From Leptospiraceae bacterium (GTDB lineage: Bacteria; Spirochaetota; Leptospiria; Leptospirales; Leptonemataceae): DNA of 64,000 bases. This document shows positions 18,545 to 27,190 of this stretch, one piece after another; position 1 is the stretch's first letter, and the number at the start of each line of letters is the position of its first letter. The stretch is taken from positions 310,001 through 374,000 of the forward strand of contig JANXCF010000001.1 in the NCBI GenBank assembly GCA_025059995.1. The letters run 5' to 3'. Below the pieces are notes generated by a model that did no database searches, was not told the origin of the DNA, and worked only from the letters and a program-made list of their open reading frames with translations. The position numbers were made by a program, and so were the translations under genes.

Positions 18545-19444
18545 TCATATTTTTTGCCATTTTTTTAATTCAATCAAAACCCATTCTTCTCTGAATTGGA
18601 TTTGCGTAGGCATATAAACATTAGAAAACAAATCTATGATTTCTTGGGTTTGATTTTCATGAATTCCAGATATTACGAGACAATTAGTCTGGTATCTCTT
18701 GATATAGCTTTCATACCTAAAAAATACAGGTAGAGATAGGTTTGCTAATATCACGTCGTATTTTTTATCCAATAGTTCATCATTGTCCCAACTACTAGTA
18801 AATAAAAAAGTTCTATTTCGAAGTTCGGAAGAAGGATCATTGTGCTTTATATTCATGAAGGTAGCATCTATAGCATTCATGTCTATATCAAAAGCATAAA
18901 CGGTTTTTGCGTTTTTTTTGAGGGATGCTATGCTCAGAATTCCCGAACCACAACCAGCATCTAAGACAACGATACCTTCCTGTAGATTTTTATCAATCCA
19001 TTCTAACATCAGTTGAGTTGTTGGATGCAATCCCGTTCCAAAAGCCAATCCCGGTTCGATAAAAATGGGGATAGCGTTTTCTGGAATGGAGATACTATCT
19101 TTGTGCCATATTGGAACAAGGAAAAAATTTTGAGAAACAAAAAAAGGCTGAAAAGATTGGATATAATCTTCCCAGTAATTTTCTTCTTCGATAGGATTTT
19201 CACTGATTTTATAGTTTTCTATTTTGAGCTTTGAAAATAACGTTCGTAATTCTTTCTGGGGATTTTCGTGATGGATAGGATAATAAACCGTAAAGGCAGG
19301 ATCTTCTGAGTTATCTTCCTCGAAAGTAGTAAGGTAATATCCCAAGGCACCGTCGAGATCGAATGTTTCCATGTAATCGTTGAGTTTTTCTAAATCTTTT
19401 TTGCTTAGTTGAATTTTTAGTTCCCAATATTTGTATTTAACCAT
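18545..19444 (-). CDS. prmA: Ribosomal protein L11 methyltransferase (PrmA-like)
   Basis: SAM-dependent methyltransferase; PrmA trimethylates ribosomal protein L11. An N-terminal substrate-recognition domain (residues 1-90) precedes FIEPGLAFGTGLHPTTQLML, the PrmA hallmark, and the SAM motif VLDAGCGSGILSIAS. YDVILANLSLPVF stands where the family usually has a NIxxxPL motif. I choose ATG 19444, which overlaps the upstream stop as TGATG; the TTG three bases earlier is also open. 299 residues is normal. It is translationally coupled to the large unknown gene before it. Confidence 0.88.
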   Translation of the reverse strand: MVKYKYWELKIQLSKKDLEKLNDYMETFDLDGALGYYLTTFEEDNSEDPAFTVYYPIHHENPQKELRTLFSKLKIENYKISENPIEEENYWEDYIQSFQPFFVSQNFFLVPIWHKDSISIPENAIPIFIEPGLAFGTGLHPTTQLMLEWIDKNLQEGIVVLDAGCGSGILSIASLKKNAKTVYAFDIDMNAIDATFMNIKHNDPSSELRNRTFLFTSSWDNDELLDKKYDVILANLSLPVFFRYESYIKRYQTNCLVISGIHENQTQEIIDLFSNVYMPTQIQFREEWVLIELKKWQKI

Positions 19445-21285
19445 CAAATCATTCTTTTGTAGTGGATTTGAAATTCTTCGGGTGGTAATTCTACCTCGCC
19501 GACGTAGAGTTCTCCTTGTTCCATTTTGTAGGTCAAGGTGTATGCGGTAGCGTACGCATCTCGTATGACATCTCGAACCTTTTTGTTGTTCATCAATTTT
19601 TCTTTCTTATCGGTATGCTCCAATTGAAGAACATCATCTGGGTTAGTAATCACTTGTTGTTTTTCTTTTGTATCTTTGTATAGAGTTAATAGAATTTGAG
19701 TGCTTTTTTTTATGTAGTTTGACATTACTTTGTGGGTTTCAATAGCTGACTGGATTCTTTTTTTAGTATGAAAATCCAAACGTTTTCGATAGTCTATAGT
19801 GTTCTTATTGACATAAGGATCATTTTTTACTTCCAGATATGCTATGAAATCATTAAAATATTTTCTGAAAGAACGTTCTATAATTCGATAGCTTTCATAG
19901 AGGTTCGACATTTCTTCTTTTAGATTGATTTTTACCCCCTCTTTCCAATAAGGTTGGATTTGAATTTTATTCGTTAACAAAACGAAACCAAATTCTTCAT
20001 CAAAAAAATTCAAAAATAAAAAAGAAAGAAATATTTTGTCATTTATGGGAATTAGCTTGAATTCATCTTTAGGATCGTATTTCTTTCTTAATACATCTAC
20101 AGGATAGTATAATAAAAACCTTAATCCGTATTGATAAACTTTTTGATGAGCTTGATCTTTTTTATCGTCTTTGCTATCTACTTCAATATTTTGGTTTATT
20201 GTTGTTTCTTGTAAATCCTGCGGGATTTGAGCTGTATTTTCTTTTTGTTCCTCGGTTTGATACTGAGAAATTTCACTTTGAGTTGTTGGGATTTCGGTAT
20301 TAGTTTCTGCTGTTTGATTTGATTTTTTTTGATCTAAATTTACGTGTTCAAAAACGACATCTTTGAAGTCCCTAATTTTTCTTGGATCCAAGAGCTCAGT
20401 TGGTGATAAATCAATTATTTCTTGAAGCAAAGGGGAATTTGATGGAACTCTTTTTTTCTCTATAAATTGTGCTAAGAGAATGAAATCCGGTAGAGCTTTA
20501 TTCATTAGGATTGCCCAAGCTTCTTCTATTTTTCTTCGTTTGTTTCGATATAATTCAATTTGTTTTTGCTGGATGGATTGTTGTAAATCAATACAGCTCA
20601 AAAGAAGTTTCAAAGTTAACTCTCGAAAAAAACTCAAAACATATAATTTCCTCAAAAAATGAAACAAAGGAGTACGAATAAGATCCACAGAAACACTGCC
20701 TCCACTTTCTGAATATACAGAAGTTAGGTCTGATAATTGCTTGCGATCATATAGTAAGTTTACTCTTTTTAATAATTCCAACGAAAATGGCTGAAATTTT
20801 TTTTTGAATTCTTCAATGAACTTTGGATCCGTTAGTAGTTCGGAGGTCAAGATGTTGCTTTCTAATATGGATTTTTTGAATTCTAAGTTCAAGAAGGACA
20901 TATAACTTGGTTTGATTTCATTTTTGCCAAAGTATATTATGCCCTTCAACCAGAGCTCAAGCTTTAGTAAAAAAATCGATAAGGGTGAGGATGCTTTCTT
21001 GAGGATTTCATCTCGTTCGATTTTTTCTCTTGCGATTTTCTCTGATTCTTTTTGTAAAGAATCTTGCTCATATCGTTCATAAATGGATTTCACTTCTCTT
21101 CTGTCTGATTTGTCGGTTTGGGTTCTTGTGTGGAGCAGGGTTGATTGCTCTTTTTTTACCATTTTTTCTTTTAAAACTTTCCCCCCTTTTTCTTGAAACA
21201 TCTTTAGTAATTTCTTTTTTTCCTCTTCTTGAAGTTTATTCACACCAATTGCTTTTCGGGTTCGATCAAACTCAAATTCATCCAT
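19444..21285 (-). CDS. Large cytoplasmic protein of unknown function
   Basis: 613 residues, not recognised. No signal peptide or transmembrane segment. The first 110 residues are highly charged and helical (KLQEEEKKKLLKMFQEKGG). The middle (about 110-270) is hydrophobic-helical, then comes a low-complexity Gln/Glu/Thr linker at about 320-365 (ETNTEIPTTQSEISQYQTEEQ). The C-terminal 230 residues are globular. Layout and composition resemble conserved spirochaete proteins of unknown role, but this is impression only. It is coupled to prmA by a TGATG stop-start overlap and is divergent from the nucleotidyltransferase at 21349. Confidence 0.75.
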   Translation of the reverse strand: MDEFEFDRTRKAIGVNKLQEEEKKKLLKMFQEKGGKVLKEKMVKKEQSTLLHTRTQTDKSDRREVKSIYERYEQDSLQKESEKIAREKIERDEILKKASSPLSIFLLKLELWLKGIIYFGKNEIKPSYMSFLNLEFKKSILESNILTSELLTDPKFIEEFKKKFQPFSLELLKRVNLLYDRKQLSDLTSVYSESGGSVSVDLIRTPLFHFLRKLYVLSFFRELTLKLLLSCIDLQQSIQQKQIELYRNKRRKIEEAWAILMNKALPDFILLAQFIEKKRVPSNSPLLQEIIDLSPTELLDPRKIRDFKDVVFEHVNLDQKKSNQTAETNTEIPTTQSEISQYQTEEQKENTAQIPQDLQETTINQNIEVDSKDDKKDQAHQKVYQYGLRFLLYYPVDVLRKKYDPKDEFKLIPINDKIFLSFLFLNFFDEEFGFVLLTNKIQIQPYWKEGVKINLKEEMSNLYESYRIIERSFRKYFNDFIAYLEVKNDPYVNKNTIDYRKRLDFHTKKRIQSAIETHKVMSNYIKKSTQILLTLYKDTKEKQQVITNPDDVLQLEHTDKKEKLMNNKKVRDVIRDAYATAYTLTYKMEQGELYVGEVELPPEEFQIHYKRMI

Positions 21286-21348
21286 AAAAAATCCCAGTAG
21301 CTATTTTTAGAGTTTGTAAAATTCTTATCAATAAAAAAAATATCAAGC

Positions 21349-21702
21349 ATGACAGAAAATCAAATCAAAAATCACATACGTAAATCCTTTAAAAATTTAA
21401 CCAACACAGAACTCTTAGGGATTCTTTATTTTGGTTCACGAGTAAGACAAGAGGTTTCCGAAGACTCCGACTACGACATTGGCATCATTTATCGTGGCAA
21501 AACTCCTCATTTTGAGGTTCCAGAAAATTGGGATTTATTTTTATGGTCGGAAAAAAAATGGTTAAAGGGTTTTGCTCTACAAGTTGAGATTGCAAGGTAT
21601 GCCAAAATTCTCTACGATCCAAAACGTATTATAAGAAAACAGTTCAAAATGATTCACGAAAAAATCTTGCCCCACTGGTTAACGTATATTAAAAAGTTTT
21701 GA
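21349..21702 (+). CDS. MNT-type nucleotidyltransferase domain protein
   Basis: 117 residues of the small polymerase-beta-like nucleotidyltransferase fold. Motif GS (29-30) in LYFGSRVRQEVSEDSDYDIGI is followed at the right distance by the DxD pair (Asp41, Asp43). Such domains occur as MNT partners of HEPN toxins and in other DNA/RNA-modifying roles. No HEPN gene is adjacent. Its stop overlaps the region upstream of the MrfB-like gene, so it is probably co-transcribed with the two repair genes. Residues after 60 are basic, which may favour nucleic-acid contact. Function unknown. Confidence 0.8.
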   Translation: MTENQIKNHIRKSFKNLTNTELLGILYFGSRVRQEVSEDSDYDIGIIYRGKTPHFEVPENWDLFLWSEKKWLKGFALQVEIARYAKILYDPKRIIRKQFKMIHEKILPHWLTYIKKF

Positions 21703-21707
21703 GTTCT

Positions 21708-22853
21708 ATGGATATCTCTTCGCTTTTTCAGTTTTATCAAACTCCAGAAAAGCAACCTCAAAATCCCTACGAAGAGCTCATTAGAGATTTGGAACTACAA
21801 GTTTTGGATAGTCACTTTTTTCTAAAAGAAAAAGCATTCCCGATGGAAAATCCTGAAAGGCTAAAAGAATTATTCCCCTTCAGTGGGCTTTTGGACATCA
21901 AGGGCAGATTGTTAGATATTTATCCTGAACAAATTCTATTTTTGGATTTTGAAACCTTGGGATTGAAAAGTACTTCCATGAACTTCCCAATTGTGACGGG
22001 ATTAGGCTTTTATAAAGAAGGAAATTTTCATTTACGACAGTACCTTCTTTTCAACATGAGTTCAGAAGAAGAACTTTTGGAAATTCTTTTGGATTATTTT
22101 TCTCGTTTTCCGTTTTTGGCTACTTATAATGGCAAGAAGTTTGATATGCCTTTTTTGGAATCACGCTTTAGGTTTTATCAAAAAGAGTTTTCTAAAGACT
22201 TACATCACTTTGATGTTTATCATCTATGGAAAAGACTTCTTCCCAAGAACTTTCCAGATGGATTCAGTCAAAAGAACTTAGAAAGAAAGATACTGAATTA
22301 TCATCGTAAAGATGACATAGAAAGCAAAAGAATCCCTGAGATTTTTTATGATTTTCTGAAATACCAACATCATGAGGAATTCCCGAAAGTCCTACAACAC
22401 AACGAATGGGATGTTGTGAATTTGTTTTTTCTCTTTGTTGAAGCCTTAGACCTCATGAAGAACAAAGATCAGAATCTCAATCTACCAATTGCAAAACTCT
22501 TATTTAGAAATCAACTTTATGAGGAAGTAATTTCTTTTTTAAAAAACTATCAACCTCATGACTCCGAAGAAGAAAAACTATATCATCGTTTGTTATTTAA
22601 TTCTTTTTACAAAATCAGAAATTACGAACAAGCCGCTGAATCTCTAAAAAACCTCATCACAATTGATCCCAAACCAAAAGAGATAATGATTATGATCAGA
22701 ATCTTAGAAAAGAAACTTTTTCGAAACCAAGAAGCGGCAAAATATATAGAGCTCTTACTTCAATATCAACAAGCCAATCCCAACGAAAAATTCATTATCA
22801 ATAGAGAAAAATTAGAAAAAAGAAAAGAAAAAAATAAGACTTATTTATTGTAG
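21708..22853 (+). CDS. mrfB: MrfB/YprB-like exonuclease with TPR tail
   Basis: Ribonuclease-H-fold exonuclease of the YprB family; in Bacillus subtilis MrfB (YprB) works with helicase MrfA (YprA) in repair of mitomycin C damage. Motif I is LFLDFETLGL, motif II FLATYNGKKFDMPFL, motif III HNEWDVVNL, giving the DEDD acidic set. The C-terminal 100 residues form TPR-like helices. I start at ATG 21708; a TTG at 21699 overlaps the previous stop and is the other option. The MrfA-like gene follows after six bases, supporting the assignment through gene order. Confidence 0.82.
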   Translation: MDISSLFQFYQTPEKQPQNPYEELIRDLELQVLDSHFFLKEKAFPMENPERLKELFPFSGLLDIKGRLLDIYPEQILFLDFETLGLKSTSMNFPIVTGLGFYKEGNFHLRQYLLFNMSSEEELLEILLDYFSRFPFLATYNGKKFDMPFLESRFRFYQKEFSKDLHHFDVYHLWKRLLPKNFPDGFSQKNLERKILNYHRKDDIESKRIPEIFYDFLKYQHHEEFPKVLQHNEWDVVNLFFLFVEALDLMKNKDQNLNLPIAKLLFRNQLYEEVISFLKNYQPHDSEEEKLYHRLLFNSFYKIRNYEQAAESLKNLITIDPKPKEIMIMIRILEKKLFRNQEAAKYIELLLQYQQANPNEKFIINREKLEKRKEKNKTYLL

Positions 22854-22859
22854 TCACAT

Positions 22860-25181
22860 ATGAAACTGCAGCAAATTCTCACGTATTTTAAAAATGATCC
22901 CTATTTTTCAAAACGCATTAAGCATATTATTGAAGTTCCACCAAAAGAGCCTGTTTTTGTTGATTTTCCCGAGGACCTAGATGAAAGTATACAGAATGCT
23001 CTAAGAAAGAGAAATATTCATAAACTTTATTACCATCAGTTTCTTTCGTATCAGTATGCCAAAGAGAATAAAAATGTTTTGATTACAACATCGACAGCAT
23101 CTGGAAAAACGTTGGGATATTTTCTTCCCATCTTACAGCATAAGCTCAGGAATCCCGCTTCTCGTGTGATTTTTATGTATCCCACCAAAGCTCTCTCAAG
23201 AGATCAAGAACAATGGATGAAGTCGTTATGTGGTGATTTGGAGTTCAGGATTGGAATATATACTTACGACGGAGATACAGAAGATAACCTTAGGAAGAGG
23301 ATTCGATATTCAGGAGATTTTATCATCACAAATCCCGACATGGTTCACGTGAGTATGTTGCCAAATCACAATAACCTTTGGCAGAATGTATTTGAAAACT
23401 TGGATTTTATTGTGATTGATGAAGCACATACTTATCGGGGGATTTTTGGAAGTCATTTTGCAAATCTTCTTCGAAGGTTGTTTCGGATTGCAAGTTTTTA
23501 TGGAAGAGAACCAAAAATCTTTGCTGCCTCGGCAACAATAGGGAATCCAAAAGAATTCATCGAAAAACTCACAGAAAAAGAATTCGAAGTTGTTTCGGAA
23601 GACTCCTCCGAGAAAGGAAGAAAATACTTTATATTTTATGATGTTCCAAGATATGTAATAGATGAGACATCAAGGAATTTGTTCCAATTTGATGAGGAAA
23701 AAAAAGAAATTTACTTTTATGCTTCTCCTCTGAAAGAAGCTGTTAAACTCGCAGAAATTTTTGTCAAATACGAAATTCCCACCATCATCTTTGGAAAGAC
23801 AAGAAAACACGTAGAACTACTGACCAATTACTTAAAGAAGCAATGCCCTGAACAAGAAGAAAAAATCCAAGCTTATCGAAGTGGGTATTTACCAGAAGAA
23901 AGAAGACAGATTGAAAGTGATCTACGTTCCAAAAAGATTGTTTGTGTCATTAGCACCAACGCTTTGGAGTTAGGCATTGATATTGGTTCATTGGAAGTTT
24001 CGATTTCTGTGGGATACCCGGGTTCTATCCATTCATTTCATCAACAAGCGGGTAGAGCTGGAAGAAAATCCGAGGTTTCTCTTTCGATTTTGATAGCATC
24101 AGAAAGTAGCATTGATCAATACATCATCAAGCATCCTGATTTTATCATGAAGAAAAATCCAGAAAGTGCACGTATCAACCCCAACAATTTATGGATAGTT
24201 TCTGAGCATATAAAATGCACTGTGGCAGAAAAGCCTTTTGTTGTGAATGAAAGTTTTGGGAAGTATCAATATGCAAAAGAAATTCTAAAACAATTAGAAA
24301 AAAATCAGCTTGTCATTCAAAAAAACGAAAGATTCTATTGGGGTACATCATTTCATCCAGCACATGCCTTTAGTTTACGAAGCGGACCCAAAAAGAACTT
24401 TACTATTATTGATACTACAACTCCAGAAAAAAAAGTCATTGGGGAAATGGATTATTACTCAGCTCCTTTGCTTTTGCATCCAGAAGCAATTTACATCCAC
24501 CAGACAAAAACCTATTTTGTAGAAGAACTTGATTGGGAAAAACAGATTGCCAATGTCAAACAAATTGATACTGATTATTACACCGAAGCAGAAGAAAAGG
24601 TTCTTATCAAGCCCCTCCAAAGCGAATTAGCCAAGAACCATCAAATGATTTCAGTTTACAAAGGAGAAATCAGTATCTCATCAACTCCAATCTTGTATAA
24701 AAAGATCAAGTTCTACACAAACGAGAATGTGGGTCATGGCGTAATCCACTTACCAGAAATTACAATGCACACCCAAAGTGTTTGGTTAGTATTTGCGAGA
24801 AACTTCTTCGAGCATGAACCTTTGAGTGTTTTACTTCAATCTCTGAGTCATGCTTTGGCTTTGACTTCCACCATCATTGCCATGTTTGAGAAAAACGATC
24901 TTCGTTTTGCTTGCGAAGTCATGGATACTTACTACAATCAGCCATGTATTTATTTTTTTGACAACTTTCCGGGGGGCTTGGAAATCAGCTACGTTGTTTT
25001 GAGTAATTTTTCTTTGATCCTTGAGGAAACCATCAGAAACATTCAAACCTGCGATTGCGAAAAAGGATGTCCTGCTTGTATTGGTTTAGCTCATCAAAAT
25101 TACGATGATCATAACATCAACTTCAAAACTTTAACCATTCATTACTTAGACAAAATCCTAACGCTCCTTAAAGACTTTTAG
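22860..25181 (+). CDS. mrfA: MrfA/YprA-like DEAD/DEAH helicase with DUF1998 zinc domain
   Basis: Superfamily 2 helicase. Motifs in order: Q-like LYYHQFLSYQYAKE, Walker A TSTASGKTLGYFLP, TYDGDTEDNLRKRIR, DEAH box VIDEAHTYRG, SATIGNP (motif III), STNALELGIDIG and HQQAGRAGR (V, VI). The C-terminus carries the DUF1998/MZB cysteines CDCEKGCPACIG (about residues 735-746). This domain order and the preceding YprB-like gene match MrfA of B. subtilis, a 3'-5' DNA helicase for mitomycin damage repair. 773 residues is normal. Its end overlaps the convergent NYN-domain gene by 24 bases. Confidence 0.87.
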   Translation: MKLQQILTYFKNDPYFSKRIKHIIEVPPKEPVFVDFPEDLDESIQNALRKRNIHKLYYHQFLSYQYAKENKNVLITTSTASGKTLGYFLPILQHKLRNPASRVIFMYPTKALSRDQEQWMKSLCGDLEFRIGIYTYDGDTEDNLRKRIRYSGDFIITNPDMVHVSMLPNHNNLWQNVFENLDFIVIDEAHTYRGIFGSHFANLLRRLFRIASFYGREPKIFAASATIGNPKEFIEKLTEKEFEVVSEDSSEKGRKYFIFYDVPRYVIDETSRNLFQFDEEKKEIYFYASPLKEAVKLAEIFVKYEIPTIIFGKTRKHVELLTNYLKKQCPEQEEKIQAYRSGYLPEERRQIESDLRSKKIVCVISTNALELGIDIGSLEVSISVGYPGSIHSFHQQAGRAGRKSEVSLSILIASESSIDQYIIKHPDFIMKKNPESARINPNNLWIVSEHIKCTVAEKPFVVNESFGKYQYAKEILKQLEKNQLVIQKNERFYWGTSFHPAHAFSLRSGPKKNFTIIDTTTPEKKVIGEMDYYSAPLLLHPEAIYIHQTKTYFVEELDWEKQIANVKQIDTDYYTEAEEKVLIKPLQSELAKNHQMISVYKGEISISSTPILYKKIKFYTNENVGHGVIHLPEITMHTQSVWLVFARNFFEHEPLSVLLQSLSHALALTSTIIAMFEKNDLRFACEVMDTYYNQPCIYFFDNFPGGLEISYVVLSNFSLILEETIRNIQTCDCEKGCPACIGLAHQNYDDHNINFKTLTIHYLDKILTLLKDF

Positions 25182-25649
25182 CCAATAATCAACTTCTTTT
25201 TTTGTGATCTTATCAGGCTTTTCGTTGGTTAGGGTTTTTTTGCTCGTTGTTTCTTTTAGCCAAATGTAAAATTCTTCTGAGCTCTGATAGTCATATCGAT
25301 GGCTTTTGGCAAATTGTTGAATCTTTTTGTCAGAACTGATTACTTTAATTCCCGAGACGTTATTTGCTTTTTTAGCTTTGAGGAATTCCATAATTAAACT
25401 ATCAGCGGAAATATCATGACCATAAAAACAATGTATCCCTTTGACGTTTTCTTGGTATGTATCATCACCTTTTTGTTTTTTCCCGTCAAAAAATACGTAG
25501 ATTACTGGTTTTTTCTTCAGTTGGTTAGCAAAATAGGATAGGTATTCGATTAATCCTGTGATTGCTTTTTCTAGCTCTCGATTGTGGATGTATTCTTCTA
25601 AGTCAGTGAATTTATAAATTAAGTTGAATCCATCTATGACTAAAATCAT
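25158..25649 (-). CDS. NYN-domain (YacP-like) predicted ribonuclease
   Basis: 163 residues of the YacP/Rae1-type PIN-like NYN fold. The entry strand MILVIDGFNLIYKF carries the catalytic Asp-Gly-x-Asn; YVFFDGKK, the DISADSLIMEFLKAKKA helix and IKVISSDKKIQQFAKSH supply the further acidic and Ser/Asp positions of the family. B. subtilis Rae1 is a ribosome-associated endonuclease; the role here is inferred by homology. The upstream gene (FMN-binding protein) overlaps its start by 38 bases, so the two are co-transcribed. Confidence 0.8.
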   Translation of the reverse strand: MILVIDGFNLIYKFTDLEEYIHNRELEKAITGLIEYLSYFANQLKKKPVIYVFFDGKKQKGDDTYQENVKGIHCFYGHDISADSLIMEFLKAKKANNVSGIKVISSDKKIQQFAKSHRYDYQSSEEFYIWLKETTSKKTLTNEKPDKITKKEVDYWLKVFKER

Positions 25650-26109
25650 TTTTCTGCCTCCATATTTTTTTGTATCCGAAGTAGTTTTGATTGTTTGTGA
25701 ACTTTATCCAAAAAGGAAAAATTCCCCATAGATACGAAGGGATATGATGAGCCTCTGGGAATTTTTCTAAATAAAATTTGTAAATTTCACTTACTATCCA
25801 TGATTTTTCTTCAAACTGAAAGATATCATTTTGTTGGATTTCTCGGGTGTTTTTGATGAGCTTGCAAACTCCAACGAGTTGAATCCCTTGAATGTTTTTT
25901 ACTTCTCTCGTGTATGTGTGAACTGAAGCTGAGACAATGGAATTTTTGATGACATCTTGTGCGTGCTTTGTAGTAACATCTGATAGAAAAAAAAGTCCTT
26001 CGTGAAACAAAACATAAAAAAGTGGAGTTGAGTAGGGAGTGCTACCATCAAAAGTGGATAAAGTTAGAATAAAATGAGACGCAAGAAACGATTCAATTTC
26101 ATCGTCCAT
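25612..26109 (-). CDS. Pyridoxamine 5'-phosphate oxidase-like FMN-binding split-barrel protein
   Basis: 165 residues from ATG 26109. An upstream in-frame start at 26169 would run into the divergent hemJ start and adds a hydrophobic, non-family N-terminus, so I reject it. The sequence follows the split-barrel fold: FILTLSTFDGSTPYSTPLFYVLFHEGLFFLSDVTTKHAQDVIKN and VSASVHTYTREVKNIQGIQLVGVCKLI, similar to the family of heme-utilising or general FMN-binding proteins. The substrate is unknown. Given divergent hemJ, a heme or porphyrin link is possible but not shown. The 3' end overlaps the NYN gene. Confidence 0.75.
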   Translation of the reverse strand: MDDEIESFLASHFILTLSTFDGSTPYSTPLFYVLFHEGLFFLSDVTTKHAQDVIKNSIVSASVHTYTREVKNIQGIQLVGVCKLIKNTREIQQNDIFQFEEKSWIVSEIYKFYLEKFPEAHHIPSYLWGIFPFWIKFTNNQNYFGYKKIWRQKNDFSHRWIQLNL

Positions 26110-26144
26110 TTGGATAAAATTAATTAGAAAAAGGAGTAGAGTCA

Positions 26145-26570
26145 ATGATTTATTTATGGATAAAAGCATTTCATATCATTTTCATGGTGGCGTGGTTTGC
26201 TGGGATGTTCTATATTTGGCGCTTGTTTGTTTATCATATGGAAAATCCTCATCAAGAAGTAAAAAACCAATTAGCTATCATGGAAAGACGACTCTATAAG
26301 ATCATCATGATGCCAGCTATGATACTTACAGTAACATTCGGGATTATCATGCTCATTATGAACTGGAATTATTTTCTTAATGTTGGGTGGATTTGGGTGA
26401 AGATTTTAGTTGTATTTGTCTTGCTTTACTGGCATTTCTTGGTGCCATATTACATGAAACAATTCGAGAAAGGAGTAGCTTATCCATCAAAGAAATTTCG
26501 AATCATGAATGAGGTTCCAACGTTGATTTTGATTATCACTGTGCTTTTGGCAATTTTAAAGCCGTTTTGA
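26145..26570 (+). CDS. hemJ: Protoporphyrinogen IX oxidase HemJ (UPF0093)
   Basis: 141-residue inner-membrane protein with four transmembrane segments that oxidises protoporphyrinogen IX in many bacteria without HemG or HemY. The opening helix IKAFHIIFMVAWFAGMFYIWRLFVYH has the conserved His, and WIWVKILVVFVLLYWHF carries the conserved Lys in the third segment. AAGGAG is placed eight bases before ATG 26145. Length is normal. It is divergent from the FMN-binding protein, and its stop abuts the stop of the convergent membrane protein gene. Confidence 0.92.
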   Translation: MIYLWIKAFHIIFMVAWFAGMFYIWRLFVYHMENPHQEVKNQLAIMERRLYKIIMMPAMILTVTFGIIMLIMNWNYFLNVGWIWVKILVVFVLLYWHFLVPYYMKQFEKGVAYPSKKFRIMNEVPTLILIITVLLAILKPF

Positions 26571-27161
26571 TTAATCTTCGATTTGAATGATCTCTGACTC
26601 GGCAAACAAAGTGGGATTGATTTTTTTGAGGGATTTTAATAATTCTAATGCTTCATCATGAGAATAAAAGCATCCGATTGCTAATTTTTGGTGTTCACCA
26701 TTTTTTACAGGAATACGAAAAATTGCACCCTGTTTGAACAAAGGGTAATTTTCTAATTTCGAACATGGCACTATATTGGCATTTGCTAAAACCTGTTTGT
26801 CTTGCAAATACCTGATGATTTCTGAAGATTGTTTTGCAGGATAAATCCCCAAAAAAACCATCACATCTGCATTTCTCTGAGGCACATTCGAGACCACTAC
26901 ATTTGATGATATTTTTTTCTTTGTTGTGATGTTTGTGGCACCGGGACCTTCTTCGAATCGATCTGGATTTATGATTAGGTTTTTTTCTATCTCTTTGAAT
27001 TTCATGATTTGGTAGGTAATCAGAGTTCCTAAAACAAATCCCAATAGAAAAAAAACAAAATGAAGCTTATATTTTTTTGCATATACATCTTTTTTTTGGA
27101 CAGGTTTTTGGGTAGTTTCAGTTTTAAATTTTTTTGCAAAGTCAATGTTTTGAATGGACAT
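26571..27161 (-). CDS. Single-pass membrane protein with SPOR-like C-terminal region
   Basis: 196 residues: a basic cytoplasmic N-terminus (1-30), one transmembrane helix at about 33-52 (LHFVFFLLGFVLGTLITYQI), and an extracytoplasmic part. The last 90 residues (VFLGIYPAKQSSEIIRYLQDK and KLAIGCFYSHDEALELLKSL) have the beta-alpha-beta rhythm of SPOR-type peptidoglycan-binding domains, including a GCFYSHDEA segment like the GxFxxxxxA repeat of SPOR. This is a weak resemblance. It sits downstream of argD on the same strand, separated by 29 bases. Confidence 0.6.
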   Translation of the reverse strand: MSIQNIDFAKKFKTETTQKPVQKKDVYAKKYKLHFVFFLLGFVLGTLITYQIMKFKEIEKNLIINPDRFEEGPGATNITTKKKISSNVVVSNVPQRNADVMVFLGIYPAKQSSEIIRYLQDKQVLANANIVPCSKLENYPLFKQGAIFRIPVKNGEHQKLAIGCFYSHDEALELLKSLKKINPTLFAESEIIQIED

Positions 27162-27190
27162 TTTTTCTATTATCGAACCATCAAGAAAAA

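Noticed and set aside
26109-26169. Longer start for the FMN-binding protein
   Set aside because: It would run into the hemJ start and adds a hydrophobic tail unlike the family; ATG 26109 fits better.
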